DNA from: Triplophysa rosa
Taxonomy: Eukaryota > Chordata > Actinopteri > Cypriniformes > Nemacheilidae
Direction: 5' to 3'
DNA: 64,000 bases
Assembly: GCF_024868665.1 (NCBI RefSeq)
Contig: NC_079894.1
Location: 10,136,276-10,200,275 of the forward strand
Of the stretch, positions 1 through 12,100 are shown one piece after another; positions within the stretch are counted from its first letter, which is position 1, and each line of letters opens with the position of its first letter. Below the pieces are notes generated by a model. It did no database searches. It was not told the origin of the DNA and worked only from the letters and a program-made list of their open reading frames with translations. Position numbers and translations under genes: made by a program.

Positions 1-544
1 CGAAGGGCTTGATCAGAAGCTCACTCTCATTCATGTTTATACAAGCACTATTAGCACTAGGGAGCAAATCTTTCAACAGAGTCAGAAGCCCATGTCTTCT
101 TCCTTTGGGTTTGCAAATTCTTACTTTCTCACAGGGACAAGCTTAAACCTGAGGCCTCCGCAGCACGCTTACAGAAAGAAGAGCCCTTCATCCTCTGAAA
201 AAACATAACTGTGGGTTGATTAGCTCCCATGTTCAGTCCACATCTTCATACGTGCCGTAGACAATCCTCATTCTCTTGTTTTTCGGGGTGATGAAAGCAT
301 TCTTCTGACAATCCCTCATTCAAAACAAATCCGGACTCTTGCTGCAAGCTTATCTGTCGCTGTCTGGTCCCGATGCTTGAAATTACACAGACAATGTAAT
401 GCACAAGAGATTTTGATGATTGGCCATTTATTTGTATATTAACTGAGCTCATATACATATTAATCTGTTAATATGTAAATTCTACTATATACTACCCTGT
501 ACAATGTCTCTTATATGTTATTATCCCCCATTTTCTGTAAAATA

Positions 545-640
545 GTCTTTATTTTATATACACCAAAGAAAATTCCTTGTGTGTGCAAGCACACTTGGCA
601 ATAAAGCTCTTCTGATTCTGATTTTGATTCTGATTCTCAT
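545..640 (+). mobile_element. 3' tail of an L2/CR1-like LINE
   Basis: The sequence runs AAATTCCTTGTGTGTGCAAG, then a TTGGCAATAAAGCTCTTCTG segment, and ends in an imperfect GATTCT repeat (about 611-637). This is the characteristic 3' end of a fish LINE family whose tail is a short microsatellite, with a built-in AATAAA. The same tail ends the larger minus-strand copy at 10203, in the opposite orientation. No open reading frame of the element is visible upstream, so this is a heavily 5'-truncated copy. Confidence 0.7.
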
Positions 641-1563
641 GTTTGCCCATTCTGCAATTAAATGACAAGATTATTGAAGATTTTAATAGGAACTTAAAAA
701 TGTCAAATAAATGTATCCAAAGCCAGATTGTTTTAGCTACACATTTTACATCATTTATATTTCTCCATACTGTAATGTATTTTAATTGTTCAAAAAAACG
801 ATTTGTATTTATTTTATACAAATAAGCCATTTTAGTGAAGGTGCTGAGACAAAGTTGATAATGAAACACAACTTCAGAACTATGAAAAAGCAACCAATAC
901 AGTTTTTTACTGTGTGATTGTCCCCAATCCTCACTGTCTAATGTTGTTTATTTTTACCCTCAGATTAGGTAAAACACGATCTGTTCGCTGCTTGCACACT
1001 AACAAGTTTTCATCTAAGACTAATGATCACTGCCACACCAGGCAGTCAACTGCATAACAAATGTTTCAAAAATCTGTTTGTTTCCCACAGAAATATGTCA
1101 AAGTCACTTTGGTTAAGCCACTTAAAGGTACGGTAGGACTATCAGGATGGCACCACCCCCGCCTCATTTTGAGCCAGGAAAAACCCTGTAGTGTGCTCTC
1201 ACATCTCTCACCTGCATCAAAATACAGTCATTCTGCATTTTACTGCAGAGTCCGAAGCATATAAATTCATCATAGAATGTTGCATTTTAAAGCACTGTGA
1301 AGGAGTTTAAACATCACAAATGGTTAGACAGCCTCAACATTCGACAGCACCAAATTACACATCACTGTTAGCACAGTTTTTTATCCAGTAGTAACAGTTT
1401 TATAATCTAATTCAGGAATCTGTTATTTTATACTGTGGATGTCACAAGCAGTGGAATGGTTTGCTCAACTATGCTGCTATGGTTCTTTTAAAAGGGGTAG
1501 GAGCTACTTAATATGTCTCGCACTGTCTTCCTGTTGAAGTTACATCAAAACACTAGCATTTAG

Positions 1564-1937
1564 TTAAAGGTGCAGTGTATAATTTTTTGGAGGAAAAATT
1601 GACAGGAATGCAATATAACATAGCTATGTCTTCAGAGGTGTATAAGGCCTACATAATGAAGCTTTATGTTTTTTATTACCTTAGAATGAGCTATTTCTAT
1701 CTACATACACCGTGGGTGCCCTCACATGGAATTCTACAGTAGCCCTAAATGGACAAACTCTACAGAGCGTGATTCTTAAATTTCTCCTTCGGCAAATAAG
1801 AGAAAACATGACTACATGTTAGTCCTGTGAGAGCTGCCGTAGTGCTTCGAAAAGGGGGGAGAGGTGGAGTGAGCTGATGGTTGCAATTCGCAACCTCTCC
1901 ACTAGATGCCGCTAAATATCATACACTGGACCTTTAA
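1564..1937 (+). mobile_element. TTAA-flanked short DNA element, copy A
   Basis: Begins TTAAAGGTGCAGTGTATAAT and ends with the inverted form ATACACTGGACCTTTAA, giving about 20-bp terminal inverted repeats with TTAA at both ends. Related copies lie at 46492-46850 (opposite orientation) and 57859-58231; they share long internal segments such as CTTAGAATGAGCTATTTCTA and CACTAGATGCCGC. It has no coding capacity and is probably a non-autonomous element of a TTAA-targeting superfamily (piggyBac- or Kolobok-like). Confidence 0.75.
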
Positions 1938-3107
1938 AAGAGCCTAATATATTTATATTTTACCATTAAAAGAAAAAAGTGTTTGCAAGATGCTAAACAT
2001 AAAAAGTGTTTTACAGCTTTTAAAAACTGTACATTATGAAGTGTAAGGTGCAAGAATATCTTGTGACATTTTGTTACCAGCATTCTGTTTTAATTGACAT
2101 GTAGTTGGTTTACATCAAACTCTATATACTGGTGTGTATTTCTATGCACAATGGAATCTGCTTGTAATCTCTAGACGTTCACTTGTACACATGCCATTAC
2201 ATTTACTGAGGATGACAGCGTTCTTGCAAATGAGAGTAACATTTCCAGAGGGGAAGATGGTCATGTTTTATTCATGAATATTCTCTCTAATTGCAGACCT
2301 TTGGGAAATGTACGGAAAACACCATGTGACAAATAAAACATTAAAATAAGTCTTTTTTTATTTTTGCTTTTAGTTTTGGTCGAAAATTAGATATTTCCAA
2401 ATACAAAGTGAGACATCTGCATGTGATTTTGATAAGTTAGATTTGATAAGTAAATGTACAATCCTTTCCTCGTAGTGCTGGGAATATTTCGGGAGGTGCT
2501 GTTTTTAAAAATTCCATTCCTTTCTATTCATAATCTGACATCAGCATTCAAGAAATCTGGCCTCAAACATGCTAAAAGTGTATGTCAGAGAGGGCATGAA
2601 TTTGATAAGGGTGACATGTACAGCAGATAGGTGAGAGGAGGATGAGAGAAGGTCATTGCGAGAACACCATAATGTGTTCAGTCACTATAAGTCATTTTCC
2701 AGCAGATTTTTAGCCAATGATAAGATAGACAGGACTACATCTATTATGTTTCCTCCTCTACGTGGCAAATCATGATTGCCTGATGATTGCCTTCTCTTTC
2801 TGTACTTGACAAAACCAGCCAGGCTGCAGGAATCAGAGATGATTCCATCTAATCAGACGCTTATATCTGCTTCTGAAAAACGCACAGATAAAATTGAATA
2901 AAACAAATCCGATCATGATATTGTGTGTTGCATCACACAGGAAAAAAGTGTTAAGATGCTGTTGTCCAATGCATGTTAGTCATTTTCTGTTGATTGTTTT
3001 ATTCATTTAGTTTTGAGTGTGATTCATAGTGATGCATAATGTGATTGAAATCTCTGGTTAAGCACAGTGTTTGACTGACATGTTCACTATCCTCTCGCCC
3101 CATGCAG

Positions 3108-6100
3108 GAAACATTTCTAAGAGCTGTACTGAGAACGGCTGGACAGAAATAAACCCAGTTGTCATTGCGATTAATTGTGGCTACGACCCTAATATCACGG
3201 AGGATGGAAATATGGTGCGTAACCTCTTCTTGTTTTTTGATTGGCCCTCATTACTTGCTAATCGATAATAGCATAGTTCACAGGTACCAAACATGTCTTC
3301 AGTCAAACGCTCAATTAAATGTACAATAAAATCAATCAATACATGGGATGTTTATTGTACCTTTGCACTTAATTGTATACATAATTGTGCTTTTTAACTG
3401 ATAAATGGAAACGAGCTTAACAAATGAACTTTAACCATCCAAAAGTGTTCCTGTAGCTTAACTGGCAGAGCATTGCATTAACAGCACAAAGGTTATGGAT
3501 TAGACTCCCAGGAAACACGTATAGGATAATGTACAGCCAGACGGTTGTTATCGCAGAATAAACACTGACAGGGTGACACTTGCGTCATAAGTGAATTATT
3601 GGATATGAAACATTCATTTGAAATATATGTGGACCTTCCAAAAAACCTGTTTCCTTTTGGGTTTAGAGCAAGACACTAAGTGCAAATGATGCATTTAAGT
3701 CATTTGTAAAAATAATCTTATATACATATTTATATTTAATTTATGTGAAATGTTAAATTGCACCGGTGATGACTCGAAGTACCCGGATGACAATGTCTAT
3801 TAGAATAACAGACCTTGAAATATCACAACTGGCCAATCAGAATCAAGTATTTCAGAGCACCATGTAATAATTACTGATAAATGATACGGAAGTCACTTTG
3901 GATAAAACTGTCTGCCAAATGATTAAATGAAAGATCTTCAGCTACCTTACAGTTATATACAGCCACGGAAAAAATCAAGAAACCATTTCAAAATAATTTA
4001 TTTACACTCTTATGTTTTAGGTAAAATTATCGTTTTTGTTTCATTCTGTGAACTACTAACAATATTTCTGCCAAATTTCAAACAAAAAGGTCAAAATAAC
4101 AGTAAAGATGTTTTTTCAGACCTCAAATACTGTAAAGAAAACAAGTTCATATTCACTTTTAAAGCAATACAACAGTAAGATTTGTACATGTATTTAGGAA
4201 AAGTTCGAAAATGATTTTTTATGTGATAACCTTGATTTTAATCACAGTTTTCATGTGTCTTGTCATGCTGTCAGTCTTACACATTGCTGTTGAATGACTT
4301 TATGTCACTCCTGAGGTTTGATTTTGTTGAAATCCAACAGACACTGGACTTCACAATACATCTATGCTGATAATGACAATTTGGAAAGGACTCTTATTGT
4401 ATTCAGTGGCTGTAGTCATTTAATCATTGTTCACTTGTCTTTTTCTTGTAGGGTGACTTTCTGGGCTCTGTGAGAATCGGATACACTATTGGCCACACTG
4501 TGTCTCTTATATCTCTCATCATTGCCATCACCATACTGGGCTTCTTCAGGTGCTTCTTCTCTCGAATATCTTACATTTGATAGTTTTGTTGATCTTATCT
4601 GATTGACCTTTTTCTATGTGGAGTGAATCAACATTCTGCTGAATCATATCAAACCAGATGACCTTGCTGAAATTTCTGAAAGTTGTGGCACGACACGAAG
4701 CGGTGTAACCCACTGCTTCTCGGGGCTTATTGCTTTTATAAAACGGTTATTCCATATGCGTAGCAAGGTTTCATAAAATAAAGTAAATATAATTATGTTT
4801 AGGCTAAGTAATGCGGTCAGCCGTTATAAATCTGGGTATTTTATAACGGCTTAGAACTCGGCTCAGCCAATCAGAAACTAGGACCAGAACTGACCGTTTT
4901 ATAATCATTATTTTACTTGTTGTCATAAAACCATTAACTATTACTACAGATGGTCAAATTTCATCAAACTGATTTGAGTGCTCATGGATATCCTCTTTAT
5001 GCAAACGCCGGCTTCTTTTCGTACCTGAGGACGATAGCCTTTCTGACTGCAGCGCTTCTCCGCCTTCCTCCGCTGGCCTCCCTGCGTTGTCTTTGGTCGA
5101 TATTAACCAATGTTTCATTTAAACAAATAAAAATATCCTATACTTAAAGCCTTAAAAATAATCTGCAGCACATATGTGAATGTTTAACGTGGTGCTGTAA
5201 ATTGACTTGCCGCACCTAACCTAATGCGGTTGCTAATGGGACATTATCACCTCAGGGGTCATGATCGAGGGAGAAATTCCAAAGGCTGATGGCTTTTTAT
5301 TTGCATGGTTATATTTTGAACTTAACTAATATTTTTATATTTTGTTACACTTATTGATTAAATACGCTATTCCTAATATTCCTTAGTAGATTACTTAAAA
5401 ATAGTGTAAAAATCTTGTCTTGTTCTCATGAACCCAATCTTGTGTCTTGTCTCATCTCGTGGGATAAGTGTCTCGTCACATCCCTATACATCCAGCCATC
5501 AAATGCTAAGTGCCGCTCCATTTTGCATCTCTGTACGATTCCAAACCCCTCCCCTCTCTGCCGGAAAGAGCTCGAAGAATCACAAACATATATAATTGGT
5601 AGCTATGTTTATTATAAAAAATTGAGAAAAAAAATTGAAAAAGAAACTACCTGCCATTCTGTGAATAATACGTAATCATGTAATCCATAAAAAAGTAACT
5701 GTAGTCTGATTACGAATATTTCAAAATGTAGTTTACTCTAATTACAAGTTACAAATTTCTTGATTTTTGGAATCTGATTATGTAATCCAGATAACATGTA
5801 ATCCGTTACTACCCAGCTCTGGATGCTACCAATTTGACATAAAGGGGAATTACAAATTGCCCTCATTGTAATCCGTCAAAATGACTGGTAAATCACTAGT
5901 AAAAAAAATCTGTCAATGACGGAGAATTTTCGGTTAACGAGGCCTCTGGTCAGCAGTAATTATGACCCATTGAATGTTTCCTATAGTTTAAGACCAGATC
6001 TCAAACCTTCCTCTTTCAGCTTTTGAATCCTCACACTTAATGAAACGGGAACACAGCTCTTGTTGGGTTGTGAATATGTGCTTGTCTATGTGTGGATATA

Positions 6101-9100
6101 GGAACTGGAATAAATGAATACATTGAATAAATGAATACATCTAAAACGCATAACCATATTATGTGAAGAACAGACTGTTATTTATACTGTATCTTCTCCT
6201 ATCATTCATTATGCTTAAACAACCCATTCAATCTGTTTCTCTCCTTGTCCTTGGTTTCTAGAAAACTCCATTGCACCAGGAACTACATCCATATTCATCT
6301 GTTCGTGTCCTTTGTACTAAAAGCTATCGCTGTAATAATGAAGGATGTAGTTCTATATGAGGTGGAGGAACCCGATGACTGCCATTATGGATCTGTAAGT
6401 GGTTCATAAATTTAGCATAAACCAGCACAATATTATTTTCAGTTACACTTTTGTTCTGTTATCTCCCTGCTGCTGAACAGAGATGTGTTAGGTGAATCAA
6501 ACAGACTTTCCTCAACATTGACATATAGTAAATTTGCTTTGTAAATGCTGGTCGGCAAGCTGCTTAATGGTACGTAGTGCCGAGGCTTAGCTGTGTTTGA
6601 TCAGTCCTTCGGGATCTTTAAAGAGCACGATAATGACCTCTGTTATCCGGATACGGATGGACCGCGTGTGTACACAACATCGAGGTCGTGTTTGATTTGT
6701 TTTGTGATATTTTCACAGTTACGAAAAATTGTGTTGCAATGACATTTGCTTAATTACAGTGAGTCTCTTTAGGTTTTGAAGTCGCGTGTGTGTGTGAGGG
6801 TTCATTTGTAGTGTTGTGTGTGTTCTGTGTAGCATTCCCTGTATAAACACTCTTGAAAATGTTCTGAGCCGCCTGGACGCAGCTGCCGGTCAATGAAATA
6901 CGTCACAAGAGGGTGCTTAAACAATCAAGATAGTATGAGATCCCCACTGTAAACACTCGTGCAAGGTCACAATATGTTTAATATTTCAACTCTGTGGTTC
7001 ATAGATGAATCAGGCTTAGTTAGATTTAAACGGATTCTGCATTTTTTAGGGAACTTATTTGAAATCAGTCAATGGTTGCGGGTGCTTGCAGTTTTATGAC
7101 GGGTTTACTGTTATATTGTGTATTGCTATGAGGTCATTGAAGTATAGGTCAAACCTATACAGTAGGTGATAATCGTGGTTATCAGTACATCGTAGTTTCA
7201 GTATACGTAACCAGTCAGCACACAGGTGTTGAACATTAACAGAACAGCATACAGAAATGTTTTTTGTGTTTACACTGCTTTTAATGGCCTTCTTTCGAAA
7301 TGTGTAGCCTAGCATATGAACAAACCAGAGCTATAAACAGCAAAGGCATTCTCCTTTGTTTAAATACACTGTAAACACGCAAGAACACATTTCCTGTTAT
7401 ACTATCCACAAGTGCATAAATAGATCTAAACAAAGCTCTCGTCTTGTTTTACAGGTGGGCTGCAAGGCGGCTGTGGTGTTCTTCCAGTATGGTGTCATGG
7501 CCAGTTTCTTCTGGTTGTTGGTGGAGGGTCTTTATCTTCATGCTCTCTTGGCTGTTTCTTTCTTCTCAGAGAGGAAGTACTTCTGGTGGTACATTCTGAT
7601 TGGATGGGGTGAGTATGTGTTCACATCTCAGCATCAGTGATAAATTGCCCGTAGGTCTCGTAATAACAGCGTACGCTGTCAAACGTGAATGACAAATGGA
7701 TCAATAAAGTCAAAAGGACCTTGTTCATGTGCACACTCCAAATTTAAGTAATTAATTATTCCATTGACGTCAATAGTAATGGCAAATGTTTCACATGTTG
7801 ATCAAAGAGCCTAGATGATAACTGGCATTGTCACCTGTTTTACTGAATTCCTTATTACGTTATAGGCTTATAAAAGGCGTTGGGGGAAAAAAAGTCAGTC
7901 TAACATATAGCCATATTTATGTCAACGGCATATGTACGAAACACATTTTTAGTATTGTTTTCTTTTTGCTTTTTTGTCAAATGTTAATTTAGTCAACAGC
8001 ATTACAAGAACAGATTTAGCTTATATGTGGGGGTTTGTGCATTATTTTAATTCAGTTTACCTAAATATCGTTCGTTTCATTATGACCATGTGTGTTTATG
8101 GGCAAGATTAAGTGAAAGAAGATTTTGCTGTTACAGGGTGGAAGAAGGGATTGTTTAGGCCCGGGGTTTTCAAACGGGGGTCCCCAGGGGGCCCCCAAAA
8201 GGTTTCAGGGGAAAAAGATGTTTCATTACTAAGTTTTATATCTCTTGTTTTGCTTCATACATAGTTTTCAGATATGTTTGCATTTGTATCTTTTAGTGAG
8301 ATTTTCTCAGTTACTTTTTCGTACTTAAAAGGATGCTTCAGACAAGAAACAAAATTTCCCTATGTTTAACTCAACCTCAAGGTCAATTCGCTTCAGAAAA
8401 CTTTTGTTAAGACCACAGAGCCGTGTCGAGCAGTTCTTTGATCGATAGATGCACTTTTTGGAGCTTCAAAAAATTGCCCCCCATTCATTCCCATTCTACC
8501 GCTTGAAAGAAAAAGGATATGTGGTATTATAACTGCATTATTCTTCAAGAAGAAAGTCATATTCAGTTAGGATGCCTTGAGGGTGAGTTAAACATGCATG
8601 GGAAATTTTGTTTCTTGACTGAAGTATCCTGTAACAAGACTTCAGCGGGACAGGAAGGAAGAGGCTGGAATCAGGGTCGAGCTGACGACTAAGAACTTTT
8701 ATTTATACAAAATAACACACGCGCCGTACGCGCCTACTCAAAACACTTGACACTTCTGTGGCCGAACAGTCTTTCTAGTGGTCAAAGCCTGCCGCTTTAC
8801 TTCCTCTGGTCACTCGTGCAGAGCCACTCGCCACCAGCCGTCAGCTCCGGTCTCTCTCCCCGACTGTCTCTGCCTCGCTGCTTTTAAGACTCTCCACGCC
8901 AGTTACTGGAACAAGGCACAGGTGTTCATTATTTGTGTGAGCGCCACTCACTCACCGCACGTCTCCTCACTCTCTCTCCTGCTGCAGACTTCGCTGAACC
9001 ACGCCCACCTTGCCACATATCCCTTTAAGTGAAAGTTGCTACAGTACAAATACATTTGAATTGAAATAGTCTGTTCAGTGTATATACTGTACATCCAACA

Positions 9101-12100
9101 AATGTACCTAATTAAATTTAGAAACAATATGTTATCTTTATAATGTCATATTTACAATTTATCTAACAAAGTTTAAATGTTTCTTTATACATAAAAATTA
9201 TAGATGGATATGTATTTTAGAAAGGGGTCCCGGTTAATCTTATTTGGGGGTCCTTCCTTGGGATCATAACATTTAAAAAAAACCTTGGTTAAGACAATGC
9301 CAGTAAATGTGTGTGTGTTTGTGTGTGTGTGCGTGCGTGCGTGCGTGTGTGTGTGCGTGACAGGAGTGCCAGGTATCTTCATAACAGTCTGGAGCATCAC
9401 AAAAGCTTATTTACATGATATTGGGTAAGTAAATTCTTCTTTAGAGATCAGCACTTTACCAATGTTTTTACAACTGTAATTTGTTTCTACACATTAATAG
9501 AAGACAGAAAAATATGAGTTATGAGTTTTTGCACTCAATTGAATTGGATGTCTATTGTTGTGAATTCTATACATACATGTTTATGTTTAGTGGGTGTCTA
9601 TGTAAACATGCCATTCAGTGTTTGTGTAAGGGCATATTCCCTTTCACGTGAGCTTAGGATCCGCTTGTTGTTCACATGCAGCAGCTTGTCATGCAGTATA
9701 AAGTTTGTGATAATGTAAGTTTGAATCATGCGTATATGTTGATGACGACTACAAAAGCATTCCGATAGTGTTACATGTTATATTAGGGTGAGTGTTTTGT
9801 GGTGGTCTACGTGATCCTTTGTGTTTTGGGCTTTAGATAGAGAGATGTCTGCTAATGTCTGTAGATTACCATGTTAATCTATTATCAAGGCTATTGTACT
9901 GATGAACTTCCTAGGTTATGATGTTAGTTCACTTTGTAGTTTATTGTATTGCTGATCACTAGGTTTGGGTATCGTTTCCGAATTCTTATTGATTCCCAGT
10001 TTAGATTCCCAGTTGAAGTAAAACATTTAGATATCTACCTGTATGGTCATTTAACCTGCTTATTGACTGGTTTTGTGTATACACACAGAAACCATGTTTT
10101 GTCTGATTTATTACAATTTGTATTACCATAGCTTAACTACATCATGGTTAAACTGTAGTTAATATAATGAAACTATAGACAATTTGTGGCTTCTGTGCTT
10201 TATCAGAATCAGAATCAGAAAGAGCTTTATTGCCAAGTATGTTTGCATGTACAAGGAATTTGTTTTGGTGACAGGAGCATCTAGTACACAGAAACAGCAA
10301 CAACGACCATAACACAATAGAATACAGTACACAGATGATTTAAATAAGGGCCTATGGGTATAACAAATTAAGAAATACAATACAATAAACATAAGATAAA
10401 GATATAGAGAGTAAAGCTATGTGTGTATGTAAATATGTACAAGTAAAAAATAAGAATAGACTATTGTATTTACAAGGTATGTGCTCTATACAGCAGAATG
10501 AAATATAATTGACAGAAAAAGTTGTATAAAAATAGATAGTGTATTATCTGGAGGATATAGTTAATATTGCACTTAATTATTATTGCACAGAGTTATTAAT
10601 TGCACGGTGGGTAAAAAAACATTTAACTGTTCAAGAGGTAGATGGCCTGAGGGAAGAAGCTGTTTTTGTGTCTGGTTGTTTTGGTACTCAGTGCTCTGTA
10701 GCGCCAACCAGACGGCAGCATTGTGAAGAGATGATGGCTTGGATGTGAGAGGTCCAGGGTGATTTTCTGAGCCCTTTTCCTCACTCTGGATGTATACAGT
10801 TCTTGGAAGGTGGGCAGGGGAGCAACAATGATCATCTCAGCAGTCCAAACCATCCTCTGTAGTCTTCTGATGTCTGACTTTGTGGCTGAAACAAACCAGA
10901 CAGTGATGGATGTGCAGAGGACAGACTCTATGACAGCTGAGTAAAACTGTTTTAATAGAGTTTGTGGTAGGTTGAACTTCTTCAGCTGATGTAAGAAGTA
11001 CAACCTATGCTGGGCTTTTTTAGCAATGGAGCCAATGTGATTGTCCCACTTCAGGTTCTGAGAGATGGTGGTGCCCAGGAACCTGAATGACTCCACTGCT
11101 GCCACAGTGCTGTTCATGATGGTGAGAGGGGGGAGTGCAGGGGGGTTTCTCCTGAAGTCCACAATCATCTCCACTGTTTTAAGCGTGTTCAGCTCCAAGT
11201 TGTTATGTCTGCACCAGACAGCCATCTGCTCAACCTCCTGTCTGTACGCAGACTCATCACCATAATGGATTAGGCCAATGAGTGTGGTGTCATCTGGGAA
11301 CTTCAGAAGTCTGACAGAAGGGTCCTGGGCAGTGCAGTCATTAGTGTACAGGGAGAAGAGCAGTGGGGAGAGAACGCACCCCTGGGGGGCGCCAGTGCCG
11401 ATTGTGCGGGTGCTGGATGTGAGTTTCACCATTCTCACTAACTGTTGCCTGTCTGTAGGAAAGCTGGTGATCCACTGACAGATAGAGCCAGGAACAGATA
11501 GCTGGGTTAACTTCGTCTGGAGCAGTGATGGGATGATGGTGTTGAAAGCGGAGCTGAAGTCCACAAACAGGATCCTCACATAGGTCCCTGGTCTATCCAG
11601 ATGTTTCAGGACAAAATGCAGCCCCATGTTAACTGCATCCTCAACAGACCTGTTTGCTCTGTAGGCAAACTGCAGGGGGTCCAGTAAGGGTTCTGTGATG
11701 TCCTTCAGATAGGCTAGTACCAGTCTCTTGAATGACTTCATAAACACAGATGTGAGAGCGACGGGTCTGTAGTCATTCAGTCCTGTGATTTGGGGTTTCT
11801 TTGGGATGGGGATTATGGTGGAGCTCTTGAAACAGGAAGGAACTGTGCACAGCTCCAGTGATCTGTTGAAGATCTGTGAGATGATGAAGGCCAGTTGAAT
11901 AGCACAGCTTTTAAGACAGGCTGGGGAGATACCATCTGGGCCTGGTGCTTTTCTTGTCTTTTGTTTCCTCAAGACTCGGCACACATCCTCTTCACTGATC
12001 TGAAGTGCAGGAGGTGGGGTGACTGAAGGTGATAGGTGTTGTGTAGAGAGAATGTCAGAGTTGGTGTGAGGTGTAAAGTTAGGCCTTTCCACACAGACGC

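Larger units (their letters stand above)
1..3107. other. Region upstream of the first visible vipr1 exon
   Basis: No coding exon could be recognised here. The first vipr1 exon found starts at 3108 and needs one base from a preceding exon, so this stretch is probably intron; the exons for the signal peptide and most of the extracellular domain were looked for (Cys-Trp-Pro and Asn-glycosylation patterns of the family) and not seen. It holds an L2-like 3' tail (545-640) and one TTAA-flanked repeat (1564-1937). The rest is AT-rich sequence with no visible feature. Confidence 0.6.
8156..9290. mobile_element. Degenerate hAT-like element hosting two later insertions
   Basis: The left edge reads GGGGTTTTCAAACGGGGGTC CCC; the right edge, in inverted form, has GGGGGTCCTTCCTTGGGATC followed by a T/A-rich stretch and CCTTGG. 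These look like the eroded ends of the fish repeat family that starts with GGGGTTTTCAAAC. No clear 8-bp target duplication could be found. The element is split by the TTAA element at 8335-9028. Confidence 0.4.

Noticed and set aside
3445..3520. Possible tRNA gene
   Set aside because: A- and B-box-like motifs are degenerate and followed by a SINE tail; no proper cloverleaf.
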